Origin: Mucilaginibacter sp. dw_454 | Lineage (GTDB): Bacteria; Bacteroidota; Bacteroidia; Sphingobacteriales; Sphingobacteriaceae | Direction: 5' to 3' | DNA: 64,000 bases | Assembly (NCBI RefSeq): GCF_018449775.1 | Contig: NZ_JAAVVB010000003.1 | Coordinates: 620,001 to 684,000 of the forward strand | Shown here: piece by piece, positions 41,569 through 52,345 of the stretch | Layout: each line of letters begins with the position of its first letter | Position numbering within the stretch: position 1 is the stretch's first letter | The notes under the pieces: model-generated | The model's input: the letters and a program-made list of their open reading frames with translations, nothing else | What the model was told of the DNA's origin: nothing | The model's database searches: none | Translations under genes and position numbers: made by a program

Positions 41569-42177
41569 CTACATGGTAAACACCTTGCTGCCTCTGTTTA
41601 AATATTCGTTTTCTACAACCTCTTCGCCCGGTTCCAGTCTTTCAAATTCGCGTAGTTTGGCGTTAAACCCTTCGCTGTCTTTGATGATTGCTATACGTGC
41701 GCTGCGAACAAATTCTATGAGTCCGTAAGGCTGTAAAATGCTGATCAGGTTGTCAGTTTCTTCGCGATGGCCTGTTGTTTCAAAGATGGTATAATCCTTA
41801 CGAATCACCACAGCACGTGCGCCATTTTCGCGCAGCAAACGTTCAACACTTACTTTCTCGGCAATAACGTCTGTCGATACTTTGTACAGCGCCAGCTCCT
41901 GCCAAACCACGTCCTCATTGGTATGGTAGTATACTTTCAAAACTTCCACCTGTTTTTCAATCTGACGGGTAAGTTTACGTACCACTTCTTCAGATTCTGT
42001 AATAACGATGTTGAAACGGTGAATACTCTCAATCTCGGAAGGAGAGGTGTTTAAACTATCTATATTTATTTTACGACGGGTGAATATGATCGCTATCCTG
42101 TTCAGTAAACCAACCTGGTTTTCGGTATAGATAGTGATGTTATATTCCTGTCTGTCGTTTATATCTTGATTGCTCAT
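41569..42177 (-). CDS. ilvN: Acetolactate synthase small (regulatory) subunit
   Basis: IlvN/IlvH stimulates the catalytic subunit and gives valine feedback. The 202-residue protein has the N-terminal ACT domain (YNITIYTENQVGLLNRIAIIFTRRKINIDSLN, quoted as family feature) and a C-terminal ALS_ss domain (KDYTIFETTGHREETDNLISIL). It lies 77 bp after ilvB. Confidence 0.94.
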   Translation of the reverse strand: MSNQDINDRQEYNITIYTENQVGLLNRIAIIFTRRKINIDSLNTSPSEIESIHRFNIVITESEEVVRKLTRQIEKQVEVLKVYYHTNEDVVWQELALYKVSTDVIAEKVSVERLLRENGARAVVIRKDYTIFETTGHREETDNLISILQPYGLIEFVRSARIAIIKDSEGFNAKLREFERLEPGEEVVENEYLNRGSKVFTM

Positions 42178-42191
42178 TGTCTTAATTAATT

Positions 42192-42230
42192 AGTCATTGG
42201 TCATTTCGCTTCGCTGTCATTAGGTCATTA
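42192..42230. repeat. Short word-type repeat in the ilvB-ilvN spacer
   Basis: AGTCATTGGTCATT and GTCATTAGGTCATTA flank a TCGCTTCGCT core that resembles the REP-like ends. It is a weak, partly direct repeat. Confidence 0.5.
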
Positions 42231-42254
42231 ACCTTTCAGCTTTGAGCTTTTACC

Positions 42255-43994
42255 TTATTTAAGTCTGATCTCACTAACGCTGCAGCCCTGAGGCACCATC
42301 GGGAACACGTTGTTCTCTTTGGTAACCATCACTTCTAACAGGAATGAACCCTTAGTATCTAACATTAATTTTAAAGCACCTTGCAAGTCTTCGCGGTCGC
42401 TGATCACTTTGCCGGGAATGCGATAAGCCGCAGCCAGCGCAACAAAGTCGGGACTTTGAATGTCTACAAATGAATATCTGCGATCATTAAACAGTTCCTG
42501 CCATTGGCGCACCATACCTAGGAAACGATTGTTCAGGATGATGATCTTTACATCAACACCGCTTTGCATAATAGTGCCTAACTCCTGGCAGGTCATCTGG
42601 AAACCGCCATCGCCTATAATGGCTACTACGGTGCGATCCTGAGCACCATATTTAGCGCCGATAGCTGCCGGCAGGGCAAAACCCATAGTGCCTAAACCAC
42701 CGCTGGTAACGTTACTGCGCGTGTTATTAAACTGCGCATAACGGCAAGCCACCATCTGGTGCTGCCCAACGTCAGTAACAATCACAGCTTCGCCTTTGGT
42801 TAGCTCGTTTAATTGTTTGATCACTTCACCCATGGTCATTTCGCCACTGGTTGGGTTTAGTTCTTTTTCTATAACGGCTTCAACCTCTTTGCGGGTATAA
42901 TCATTAAATAAATTCACCCACTCGGTATGTTGCTTTTCCTCAATCAGGGCAGTTAGCATTGGCAAAGTTTCCTTGCAATCGCCCCAAACAGGTACCGTAG
43001 TTTTAACGTTTTTGTCAATCTCGGCAGGGTCAATATCCAGATGGATAACTTTTGCTTGCTTAGCGTATTTGTCTAAGCGACCGGTCACCCGGTCATCAAA
43101 ACGCATACCTATGGCAATCAGTACGTCACATTCGTTAGTTAATACGTTTGGTCCGTAGTTGCCGTGCATGCCCAGCATACCCACGTTCAATGGGTGATCT
43201 GTAGGAATTGCGCCGACACCCAAAATGGTCCACGCTGCCGGAATACCGCTCTTTTCAACAAAAGCTTTAAACTCTTGCTCGGCGCTACCTAATAAAATGC
43301 CCTGGCCAAATAAGATAAAAGGTTTTTTAGCCTGATTGATCAATGCGGCCGCCTGCTCGATATATTGCGTACGAACAATTGGTTTTGGCCGATAGCTGCG
43401 GATATGCTCGCATTTGGTATAACCTTTATAATCGAATAACTGGATCTGTGCGTTTTTGGTAATATCAATTAAAACCGGACCTGGACGACCGCTTTTAGCA
43501 ATGTAGAATGCTTTAGCAATAACTTCAGGGATTTCGTTAGCATCAGTTACCTGGTAGTTCCATTTGGTAACCGGGGTAGTAATATTGATTACATCGGTTT
43601 CCTGGAAAGCATCGGTACCTAACAGGTGCGCAAACACCTGGCCGGTGATGCAAACCAAAGGTGTGCTGTCTATCTGCGCATCGGCCAAACCTGTTACCAG
43701 GTTAGTAGCACCGGGGCCGCTGGTAGCAAATACAACACCTACTTTACCTGAGGTGCGTGCATAACCCTGGCCGGCATGTGTGCCGCCTTGCTCATGCCTA
43801 ACCAACACATGGTTAAGCTTATCATTATAATCGTATAAAGCATCATAAATAGGCATAATGGCACCACCCGGATAACCAAAGATGGTATCAACGCCCTCTG
43901 CAATTAATGCTTCTAATAAAGCCACCGAGCCAGAAACGTTCTTGGTTTCTATCGGAGCAGCTTGTGCTAGTATTTCTTGTTGTGCAACTTCCAT
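42255..43994 (-). CDS. ilvB: Acetolactate synthase large subunit
   Basis: IlvB is the ThDP-dependent catalytic subunit that condenses pyruvate with pyruvate or 2-oxobutanoate. The 579-residue protein has the catalytic Glu in RHEQGGTHAGQGYAR, the FAD/central domain, and the ThDP motif IIGDGGFQMTCQELGTIMQSGVDVKIIILNN (family feature, GDG...NN). It is the second gene of the operon after ilvD. Confidence 0.97.
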   Translation of the reverse strand: MEVAQQEILAQAAPIETKNVSGSVALLEALIAEGVDTIFGYPGGAIMPIYDALYDYNDKLNHVLVRHEQGGTHAGQGYARTSGKVGVVFATSGPGATNLVTGLADAQIDSTPLVCITGQVFAHLLGTDAFQETDVINITTPVTKWNYQVTDANEIPEVIAKAFYIAKSGRPGPVLIDITKNAQIQLFDYKGYTKCEHIRSYRPKPIVRTQYIEQAAALINQAKKPFILFGQGILLGSAEQEFKAFVEKSGIPAAWTILGVGAIPTDHPLNVGMLGMHGNYGPNVLTNECDVLIAIGMRFDDRVTGRLDKYAKQAKVIHLDIDPAEIDKNVKTTVPVWGDCKETLPMLTALIEEKQHTEWVNLFNDYTRKEVEAVIEKELNPTSGEMTMGEVIKQLNELTKGEAVIVTDVGQHQMVACRYAQFNNTRSNVTSGGLGTMGFALPAAIGAKYGAQDRTVVAIIGDGGFQMTCQELGTIMQSGVDVKIIILNNRFLGMVRQWQELFNDRRYSFVDIQSPDFVALAAAYRIPGKVISDREDLQGALKLMLDTKGSFLLEVMVTKENNVFPMVPQGCSVSEIRLK

Positions 43995-44007
43995 ACCTTA
44001 TATTTTG

Positions 44008-44132
44008 TTATACGTGGTACGTTATACGTAATACGTTTTTGTTGTGTTGGACGTAGTACGTTTTACGTTATACGTTTTGTTTTTATTATTATTAATTGGC
44101 CTACGTACAACGTTTAACGTCCCACGTACAAC
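44008..44132. repeat. Word-type repeat, word ACGTnnTACGT, between ilvD and ilvB
   Basis: At least ten variants of the near-palindromic words TACGTGGTACGT, TTATACGTAATACGT and CGTACAACGTTTAACGT fill the spacer. Because each word is itself palindromic, many pairings are possible. Confidence 0.85.
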
Positions 44133-44135
44133 CTT

Positions 44136-45842
44136 TTACATCTCGTCTGTTACGCAACCTTCGGCAGCGTTTGATACAGTTTTTGCATATTTATATAATA
44201 AGCCTTTGGTTACTTTTAACGCGGGTTGTTGCCATGCGGCTTTACGCGCGGCCAGTTCTTCGGCAGATATTTTTAGGTTGATGCTGTTTGTAGTGGCATC
44301 AATTTCAATAATATCTTCATCCTTAACCAAGCCTATTGCGCCCCCGTCAAAAGCTTCAGGGGTGATATGGCCCACCACAAAACCATGGGTACCGCCACTA
44401 AAACGCCCGTCGGTTATCAGTGCGACCGATGCGCCTAAACCTGCGCCAAAAATAGCTGATGTTGGCTTAAGCATTTCGGGCATACCCGGCGCGCCTTTAG
44501 GACCCACGTTACGGATAACTACCACATCACCGGCTCTGACTCGGCCGCTTTGAATGCCCTCAATTAACTCAAATTCACCATCAAACGTACGGGCAGGGCC
44601 TGTAAAACGCTCGCCTTCTTTACCGCTAATTTTAGCTACACTGCCACCTTCGGCAATGTTTCCGTAAAGTATCTGTAGGTGACCGGTGGCCTTAACTGGT
44701 TTTTCAACCGGCCAGATGACGCTCTGTTTTTCGAAATCCAGTTCAGGAACATCCGCCAGATTCTCGGCCAGTGTCTTACCGGTAACGGTCATACAGTCGC
44801 CATGCAGCCAGCCTTGCTGATACAGGTATTTCATTACCGCAGGTATACCACCAACATTGTGCAAGTCGGTCATCATGTATTTACCACTTGGCTTCATATC
44901 TGCCAATACCGGTATCCTATCACTGATTGTTTGGAAATCGTCTTGGGTTAGTTTAACATCAACGCTTTTTGCCATAGCTATCATGTGCAATACTGCGTTG
45001 GTACTACCACCTAATACCATAATTACCACCATTGCATTTTCAAATGCTTTGCGGGTCATGATATCACTTGGTTTAATATCTTTCTCTAATAATATCTTGA
45101 TGGCTTTACCTGCAGCTAAACACTCAGCACGTTTTTCGTCGCTCAATGCCGGGTTTGACGATGAGTAAGGTAGGCTCATGCCCAATGCCTCAATAGCTGC
45201 AGCCATGGTATTGGCTGTATAAACACCACCGCAGGCACCTGCGCTGGGGCACGCATTTTTTATAACACCTAGAAAATCTTCGGGGCTTATCGTGCCGGCA
45301 ATCTTTTTACCTAGAGCCTCAAATGCCGATACGATGTTCAGGTCTTCACCTTTCCAATGACCCGGATGAATGGTACCACCGTACACCATAATAGAAGGGC
45401 GATTTAAGCGTCCCATGGCCATGATAGATCCCGGCATGTTTTTATCGCAGCCTGGCAGGGTAATTAAACCATCATAATATTGTGCGGCGGTAACTGCCTC
45501 AATTGAATCTGCAATAACATCGCGACTGATCAATGAGTAACGCATACCCGGGGTACCGTTGCCCATACCATCACTAACACCAATAGTGTGAAAAATAAGT
45601 CCGACCAGATCCTCGTTCCAAATACCTTCTTTAACCAATTTAGCCAGGTCATTTAGGTGCATGTTGCAAGTGTTGCCGTCATAGCCCATGCTTGCTACAC
45701 CAACCTGTGCTTTTTTCATGTCGTCGTCTGTCAAACCAATGCCGTAAAGCATGGCCTGTGCGGCGGGTTGGGTAGGGTCCTGCGTAAAAGTTTTGCTGTA
45801 CTTGTTTAACTCTACGCCGGTGGTGCTGTTAGATGAACTCAT
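44136..45842 (-). CDS. ilvD: Dihydroxy-acid dehydratase
   Basis: IlvD dehydrates 2,3-dihydroxy acids to 2-oxo acids, using an Fe-S cluster, for valine and isoleucine. The 568-residue protein has cluster cysteines in DGNTCNMH (Cys59), [11 protein letters not shown] and [29 protein letters not shown] near the C-terminus is also typical. It is first in the ilv-leu order; all downstream genes are on the same strand with gaps of 42-141 bp, so the operon promoter should lie just upstream. Confidence 0.97.
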   Translation of the reverse strand: MSSSNSTTGVELNKYSKTFTQDPTQPAAQAMLYGIGLTDDDMKKAQVGVASMGYDGNTCNMHLNDLAKLVKEGIWNEDLVGLIFHTIGVSDGMGNGTPGMRYSLISRDVIADSIEAVTAAQYYDGLITLPGCDKNMPGSIMAMGRLNRPSIMVYGGTIHPGHWKGEDLNIVSAFEALGKKIAGTISPEDFLGVIKNACPSAGACGGVYTANTMAAAIEALGMSLPYSSSNPALSDEKRAECLAAGKAIKILLEKDIKPSDIMTRKAFENAMVVIMVLGGSTNAVLHMIAMAKSVDVKLTQDDFQTISDRIPVLADMKPSGKYMMTDLHNVGGIPAVMKYLYQQGWLHGDCMTVTGKTLAENLADVPELDFEKQSVIWPVEKPVKATGHLQILYGNIAEGGSVAKISGKEGERFTGPARTFDGEFELIEGIQSGRVRAGDVVVIRNVGPKGAPGMPEMLKPTSAIFGAGLGASVALITDGRFSGGTHGFVVGHITPEAFDGGAIGLVKDEDIIEIDATTNSINLKISAEELAARKAAWQQPALKVTKGLLYKYAKTVSNAAEGCVTDEM

Positions 45843-45940
45843 TTTTTAGTCTGTTTTTATATTGTAGGACCTTAGGTTTCCTATCTGGTGTTTTTTGTTA
45901 CCCTTAAGATAAGTAAGACCTTAAGAACTGGCAATAGTGT

Positions 45941-45964
45941 ATACTTAATTTTTCAATTAAGTAT
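45941..45964. promoter_or_regulatory. Operator-like inverted repeat in the ilvD upstream region
   Basis: ATACTTAATT and AATTAAGTAT are perfect 10-bp arms around TTTC, about 100 bp before the ilvD ATG. A second dyad, CTTAAG-N11-CTTAAG, lies nearer the gene (45904-45926 region). The 349-bp spacer is very AT-rich. I saw no convincing -33/-7 pair, T-box or leader peptide in it. Confidence 0.5.
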
Positions 45965-46159
45965 TATATTCTTAAATATACAACTAATTAGTGTATTATA
46001 TTTTGTTTTAATTATAAATATTAATATTTAATTTGTATCATACTATACCAAAGTTCAAAACGGTATTCGGTATGGTTTTTATGCATGCATAGTAAATGGC
46101 CATTTTTCTGCCTGAAATGCCTGCCGGGAATAAAAAAGTGATGAAATAATGTCCATAAA

Positions 46160-46184
46160 AAAAGGACGATCGCGTCGTCCTTTT
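46160..46184 (-). terminator. Terminator of the DUF1080 gene
   Basis: AAAAGGACGA pairs with TCGTCCTTTT around TCGCG, followed by seven T on the minus strand, 8 bp after the stop. Confidence 0.92.
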
Positions 46185-46191
46185 CATGTTA

Positions 46192-46887
46192 TTACAAATT
46201 CAATTCGCGGACATAAAAATCCTTGATGTCGACGGTAGTATGCTTTGGTCCGCGGGCCAGTTGAAAGCCTATGTTGCCATCCAGGAATGCGCCTTCGTAA
46301 TCAGAGTCGATTGTTTTAACGCCGTTTAACCAGGCCTCAATGTGATGGCCGCGTGCTTTGATATAGTAATGGTTATATTCATTAGCCTTTACCAGCCTTG
46401 ATGCGGCACGGCCGGGGTAACGTTGCAGCATACCCGCACGGCCCTCTTCTGAAAGTGAACCCCAATAACCCTTGCCCATATCTATGCGGTATCCGGCAGC
46501 TTTATCAAAATTATCCGGATGCACGCGCAGGAAAACGCCTGAATTGGCATCATCATCGCCACTGATCTTTACCAGGATGTTGGCTTCGAAATCGCTATAG
46601 ATCCGCTTACTGTAGCTATAATGGTTTTGTGAGGGATCATTACAATCTCCATGCAACGTGCCGTTAGCTATTTTCCAATATTCAGGTTGCAGGTTCAGCT
46701 TTTGGGCGTCAAGCATGTTGGTCCAGCCCTGGCCAATGGGTTTGTCGTCAATTAGTTTGCCATCAGCAGGGAGGGTGACGTTTTGGGCAGTGGTGTCGCG
46801 TTGGGCAAACGCAGTGTTTGCCCTAAAGGTAATAGCTACGAAGGCGCAAGCCAAAACAATGGCCGACCGCTTGCAAATAAGGTGCAT
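46192..46887 (-). CDS. Exported DUF1080 (3-keto-disaccharide hydrolase-type) protein
   Basis: A signal peptide (LICKRSAIVLACAFVAITFR...AFAQ) precedes a concanavalin-like beta sandwich of the DUF1080 family: GWTNMLDAQKLNLQPEYWKIANGTLHGD, FEANILVKISGDDDANSGVFLRV, and YNHYYIKARGHHIEAWLNGVKTID (quoted as landmarks). Family members cleave or bind 3-keto-sugars or glycans in the periplasm. ATG 46887 gives 231 residues; a GTG at 46911 is possible. Genes for sugar oxidation are not nearby. Confidence 0.85.
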   Translation of the reverse strand: MHLICKRSAIVLACAFVAITFRANTAFAQRDTTAQNVTLPADGKLIDDKPIGQGWTNMLDAQKLNLQPEYWKIANGTLHGDCNDPSQNHYSYSKRIYSDFEANILVKISGDDDANSGVFLRVHPDNFDKAAGYRIDMGKGYWGSLSEEGRAGMLQRYPGRAASRLVKANEYNHYYIKARGHHIEAWLNGVKTIDSDYEGAFLDGNIGFQLARGPKHTTVDIKDFYVRELNL

Positions 46888-46990
46888 GAAATGGTAATAA
46901 TTGGTTACCACTAATTTAGAAAAATATCGGCATTGACAAAAAAATGTTTAAAGGTTAGTAAGCTGATTAGCGCTGTTATTAAGGTAATGG

Positions 46991-47129
46991 TGATCCACGC
47001 GGGAATGTGGATCAGTTTGGATCAATTGGATCACCATAAAATTGCAACTATCTGTAAATTAATAAATTAAATGAAAACTGGTTTAATAGTTGGATCACTT
47101 TTTATGACTTTTAAGTCTTTTTTGGATCA
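46991..47129. repeat. Heptamer-array intergenic element, copy C (word TGGATCA)
   Basis: Inverted word TGATCCA at 46991, then TGGATCA at 47008, 47018, 47027, 47091 and 47123. The gaps are 10, 3, 2, 57 and 25 nt, the exact mirror of copy B. Both copies are 139 bp and align without gaps. The first two words form a hairpin with a CGCGGGAATG loop. It lies in the 306-bp divergent spacer between the DUF1080 gene and the small DUF4359-like gene. Confidence 0.88.
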
Positions 47130-47217
47130 CCTAAATTAATGTTAGAAAATGATTAGATATTTTTTTCATTCTAAAATCAGGAAAGTAAGAGTCATTAAAT
47201 AACGATATCTTTAACTA

Positions 47218-47475
47218 ATGAAAAAGTATCTCTACTGGTTTGCGGGTTTAATGGTTAGCGTAATATTATTACTTGCTATTACTAACCCGTCAATGCGGGA
47301 TTTTAAAAGATTTGTAAAATCCAAGGGTTTTTTGCACACAGTTAAAATTGAAAGAAAAGGATATGTATTTTTTTCTATTTATGAGGCTTACACCGGCGAT
47401 GGTTTTGATGAATGGGGTAGTAAATACGTAGGTGTTTTTGACATGTTCATAGAATATTCAACCTGGACTGCATAA
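47218..47475 (+). CDS. Small membrane-anchored protein, DUF4359-like
   Basis: The 85-residue product has one N-terminal membrane helix (YLYWFAGLMVSVILLLAI) followed by TNPSMRDFKRFVKSKG and a short beta-rich region with YVGVFDMFIEYSTW. The TNPS-x-F sequence just after the helix and the late GVF motif resemble DUF4359 proteins, but the similarity is weak and from memory. It is monocistronic, upstream of and convergent with atpC. Function unknown. Confidence 0.6.
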   Translation: MKKYLYWFAGLMVSVILLLAITNPSMRDFKRFVKSKGFLHTVKIERKGYVFFSIYEAYTGDGFDEWGSKYVGVFDMFIEYSTWTA

Positions 47476-47480
47476 ACAAA

Positions 47481-47506
47481 AAAGGCCCGGATTTATCCGG
47501 GCCTTT
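47481..47506 (-). terminator. Terminator of atpD-atpC
   Basis: AAAGGCCCGGA pairs with TCCGGGCCTTT, with a TTTA loop. The T-run is on the minus strand, so it ends the atp transcript 20 bp after atpC. Confidence 0.9.
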
Positions 47507-47526
47507 AAAAGATATCTTAAAAGAGA

Positions 47527-47775
47527 TTAGTGTTGCTCAATGCCTTCAGCAAGAACGGTAACTACGTTATTCAGCGCCTCAACAACACCACCTTTAATGT
47601 AGAAAACTTCTTCTTTACCGCCGCCGCGTACGGTTAACTTACCGTCTTGCAGGGTTGAGATAATAGGAGCGTGGTGGTTCAAGATCTCGAAAGAACCCAA
47701 TGTGCCCGGAAGACTCACTGAAGTAGCTTCGCCTTCGTATATTTTTTTATCGGGAGTAAGGATTTCTAATGTCAT
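47527..47775 (-). CDS. atpC: F1F0 ATP synthase epsilon subunit, beta-domain-only form
   Basis: The epsilon subunit sits in the central stalk of F1. From ATG 47775 (MTLEILTPDKKIYEGEATSV) the product is 82 residues and covers only the N-terminal beta barrel (ending VVTVLAEGIEQH). The C-terminal helical hairpin that inhibits ATP hydrolysis in other bacteria (total about 135 residues) is absent. The upstream GTG/ATG at 47799 gives eight non-conserved residues. It follows atpD by 81 bp that hold a word-type inverted repeat. Confidence 0.93.
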   Translation of the reverse strand: MTLEILTPDKKIYEGEATSVSLPGTLGSFEILNHHAPIISTLQDGKLTVRGGGKEEVFYIKGGVVEALNNVVTVLAEGIEQH

Positions 47776-47790
47776 GTTTTTGTGAGAGTT

Positions 47791-47841
47791 AAGAGTCAAG
47801 AACCAAGATACAAGATTTTACTGTCTTGATTCTTGACTCTT
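47791..47841. repeat. Word-type inverted repeat between atpD and atpC
   Basis: AAGAGTCAAGAACCAAGA at 47791-47808 pairs with 47824-47841 (17 of 18), short loop, with further CAAGA/TCTTG words outside. Confidence 0.88.
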
Positions 47842-47856
47842 GTCTCTTGATTCTAA

Positions 47857-49380
<1,524 letters not shown>

Positions 49381-49433
49381 TTAAATATACGTTGTTAAAA
49401 TAGTTTGAAACCTTTTCGCGCTATTTCAGGGCG

Positions 49434-49441
49434 CAAAGTTA
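49434..49441 (-). promoter_or_regulatory. Candidate -7 box of atpD-atpC
   Basis: TAACTTTG on the minus strand fits TAnnTTTG, about 70 bp before the atpD ATG. The -33 position reads TTTT and not TTTG, so the match is partial. Confidence 0.45.
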
Positions 49442-49596
49442 AGATTTATAATAGAATATTAAAATACTTAAAGCAAGATTTTTTTGCCCTTATCATTATT
49501 AAAACCGGCGTATACTATGAGTTATCCAGGATTATTTTTGAAAAAGCCGACGATTGTTTATAAGTAATTAATATATAGCTGTTTAAGAATATAACG

Positions 49597-50583
49597 TTAC
49601 GCATCAAAACGCAACACTATTTTGCCGGTATGCTCACTGCTTTCCATCAGTGCATGGGCGTCGGTAGCCTGGTGTGCTGCGAACACCGCGTTAACCACCG
49701 GTTTGATATTCCCGGAAGCTATTAATGGCCAGATATTTTTTTCGAGCGATGCGGCAACAGCGGCCTTAAACTCCACGCTTCTTGATCTGAGCATGGAGCC
49801 GGTTATGTTGATCCGTTTGCGCATCACAATGGATAGATCAATCTGTACATCTTTGCCTTGCATGGTATTGATCAAAACCAACCTGCCTTCTTCGGCCAAA
49901 ACTTTCAGATTGCGCGGCGTATAGTCTCCACCAACCATATCTAATATTACATCGACGCCTTTTTTGTCGGTGATACGATTCAGTTCAGTAACAAAGTCCT
50001 GAGTTCGATAATTGATCGCTTCATCGGCCCCTAGTGATTTACAAAACGCACATTTCTCATCGCTGCCTGCTGTCACATAAACTTTGCTGTCTAGCGCCTT
50101 TGCCATTTGGATAGCGGTAGCGCCGATACCACTTGAACCGCCATGAATAAGTAAGCTTTCGCCCGGCTGTAACTTACCACGATCAAACACATTACTCCAA
50201 ACGGTGAAAAAGGTTTCGGGTAAAGATGCCGCTTCAATCAAACTCAAGTCATCAGGTATCGGCAGACACTGACCTTCGGGCACATTGCAATATTCTGCAT
50301 AGCCACCCCCAATAACCAGCGCACAAACTTTATCGCCAACTTTCCATCGCTTAACATTGTCACCGACCTCAGTAACGGTTCCGGCTATTTCCAAACCGGG
50401 GATGTCCTGCGGCGCATTGGGCGGTGGCGGATAGTTGCCTTTACGCTGGGCCACATCGGGCCGGTTCACGCCTGCGGCTGCTACTTTTACCAATACCTCA
50501 TCAGGGCTATAAGCAGGGATGGGTCTTTCGATAATCTGCAAAACTTCGGGTGCACCGGGTTTGGTGATGACGATGGCTTTCAT
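49597..50583 (-). CDS. NAD(P)H:quinone oxidoreductase, zinc-independent MDR family (PIG3-like)
   Basis: A 328-residue medium-chain reductase of the quinone oxidoreductase branch. MKAIVITKPGAPEVLQI and VNRPDVAQRKGNYPPPP match the TP53I3/PIG3 subgroup. The nucleotide-binding motif is GGSSGIGATAIQMAK, with the typical ITDKKGVDVILDMVGG. Zinc-ligand Cys/His of alcohol dehydrogenases are absent. Expected reaction: NADPH-dependent one-electron quinone reduction. It lies 38 bp after the TlpA-like gene. Confidence 0.92.
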   Translation of the reverse strand: MKAIVITKPGAPEVLQIIERPIPAYSPDEVLVKVAAAGVNRPDVAQRKGNYPPPPNAPQDIPGLEIAGTVTEVGDNVKRWKVGDKVCALVIGGGYAEYCNVPEGQCLPIPDDLSLIEAASLPETFFTVWSNVFDRGKLQPGESLLIHGGSSGIGATAIQMAKALDSKVYVTAGSDEKCAFCKSLGADEAINYRTQDFVTELNRITDKKGVDVILDMVGGDYTPRNLKVLAEEGRLVLINTMQGKDVQIDLSIVMRKRINITGSMLRSRSVEFKAAVAASLEKNIWPLIASGNIKPVVNAVFAAHQATDAHALMESSEHTGKIVLRFDA

Positions 50584-50621
50584 GCTGTTATAACTAGCCG
50601 GTATTTAGATTGTTTGATTGT

Positions 50622-52232
50622 TTATTGTATAGCTAACGCTTCTTCCAGTTGTTTAATCAATACCTCGCGATTCATCGGATAACCGGCTTTTGAAAGCTCG
50701 TAAGTGCCGTCTTTTTTTATAATGAAATAAGTTGGATAACTATTGCTTTTAACTTTAGCCATAATGTCGTCGGTTAACTTTTCTGCAGCTAAAATATGCG
50801 TGCCCTCCATATGAAAGTAGGCTATCAGTTTTTTCCAGTTTTCTTCGTTGCCTAAGTCGTCGTTTGCCACATAAAAATAGTTGAGTCCCTTGTCCTTAAA
50901 GTGCTCCTTAATAGCCGCCGAGTTTTTCTCGATCTCTTGACGGCAGGGGCCGCACCAGGTACCCCACATATCAACTAAAACAGTTTTGCCTTTAGCTAGC
51001 GCCAATATTTCATCCAGATTCTGAATTTTTGTTCCATTGTTGGGCGTAAAAATCATTTTGTCGGTTAACGGTAATGAATCCTTTTTAATAATGTTGGCAA
51101 CAAATGGCTCATATTGACTAATGAATTTGCTCTGTGGATATTGCTCTTTAAATCGATGAAATATTGCCGGTATATTTTTAGGGTCGCTTTCGTCTTTAGC
51201 TTGATTAAGTAAAACGGCATACAAAAATTCGGCTGTTTGACCAGTAAAATAAGCTTTAATTATTTTTTCTTTAAGCAAATTTTGCCTGTCATCTTCAAAT
51301 AATTTCTTGCCATTTTTGGCATCTGTATCATACCATTTCCTGTAAAATTTGTCGGGGTTGTTTTCAAATTTATCCCATAAGCTTTCTTTAATTCTTAATA
51401 AAGCAATACGCATAAGTAACTGGTAATTGCCGGCTATCAGTACATCGTCATTGTTCAAGCTTTTAATTGCAAATTCTTCCCGCTCATCAGGGTCGTTAGT
51501 TTTAATAGCAGGCTTGCTAATTTTGCCTGTTAACTTATTTGCCTGGATACCGGCAGTAATAAATAAACTGTCTTGCAGCGCCTGCCACAAGGGTTTTGTA
51601 TGCTTGTAGGCTTTCTGTATACTGTATTTGTTATTCTCCTTAAAGCTATAGTAGTTTAAAGCTGCAAAGTATATCGCCTCGTATTGCTGCTTTTTAATAA
51701 AATCGGCCGATGGCTTGTATTTGGCAATGTAGGCTTGAAGTTGTTTTTTATTAACAGCAGCCGTTTGGTTTACCAACTCTATGATACGATTAGGCACCGT
51801 ATCTCCATAAATTTTTTCGTCATCAATATCGCCAATGCTTTCCAGAAACTGATTATTTGCACTGCCTTTGCCCGTTACTGTAACAATGTCCCTGGGTTTT
51901 TGTAAGTCGGCTTTTAAGGTGACATTATCGCCGGGCGAAATATACAGGTTATAGCTTTTATATTTCGATCTGTCATTGTCCGTATTATAGTAGAGTGTAA
52001 ATGCAAGCGGTTGCTTTAATGTAAATTCGATAGTTGCATTTCTTACCTGGGTTTTCTCATCTATCAAATAGTTTTTATCAAAATATTGCGGAACGGGTAA
52101 GGTCTGGGTAACATAAATGTAGTTTTTACTGGTACCATTGTACGTAACAATATTAACTTTTGCATTTTGTCCGCTGCTACTGCTAATGGCGGCCAACAGC
52201 AAAGCAAAAGCGGGAATGAGTTTCTTTATCAT
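50622..52232 (-). CDS. Exported TlpA-like thioredoxin-fold protein
   Basis: A signal peptide (KKLIPAFALLLAAISSSSG) precedes a long N-terminal domain of about 370 residues with beta-rich start and helical middle, then a C-terminal thioredoxin domain with the active-site motif MWGTWCGPCRQEI. The ending FIIKKDGTYELSKAGYP holds the cis-Pro region typical of TlpA/ResA-like proteins. It should act as a periplasmic thiol-disulphide reductase. Such long forms are common in Bacteroidota and usually lack a defined partner. The downstream quinone oxidoreductase may be co-transcribed. Confidence 0.88.
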   Translation of the reverse strand: MIKKLIPAFALLLAAISSSSGQNAKVNIVTYNGTSKNYIYVTQTLPVPQYFDKNYLIDEKTQVRNATIEFTLKQPLAFTLYYNTDNDRSKYKSYNLYISPGDNVTLKADLQKPRDIVTVTGKGSANNQFLESIGDIDDEKIYGDTVPNRIIELVNQTAAVNKKQLQAYIAKYKPSADFIKKQQYEAIYFAALNYYSFKENNKYSIQKAYKHTKPLWQALQDSLFITAGIQANKLTGKISKPAIKTNDPDEREEFAIKSLNNDDVLIAGNYQLLMRIALLRIKESLWDKFENNPDKFYRKWYDTDAKNGKKLFEDDRQNLLKEKIIKAYFTGQTAEFLYAVLLNQAKDESDPKNIPAIFHRFKEQYPQSKFISQYEPFVANIIKKDSLPLTDKMIFTPNNGTKIQNLDEILALAKGKTVLVDMWGTWCGPCRQEIEKNSAAIKEHFKDKGLNYFYVANDDLGNEENWKKLIAYFHMEGTHILAAEKLTDDIMAKVKSNSYPTYFIIKKDGTYELSKAGYPMNREVLIKQLEEALAIQ

Positions 52233-52345
52233 TAGATTAAGGTTTAAATCGAATTAAATATAGCGAAAATGTTAATTATTACAGGCCGGTTGCAGTTGAT
52301 GTGCTTAAATATTATTTCTTTGTACTAATTAAAAAACATTCCACC

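Noticed and set aside
46038-46103. 21-codon minus-strand frame upstream of ilvD as a leader peptide (MAIYYACIKTIPNTVLNFGIV-type)
   Set aside because: Seven of 21 residues are Ile, Leu or Val, but there is no run of such codons and no following terminator. In AT-rich DNA this is not enough.
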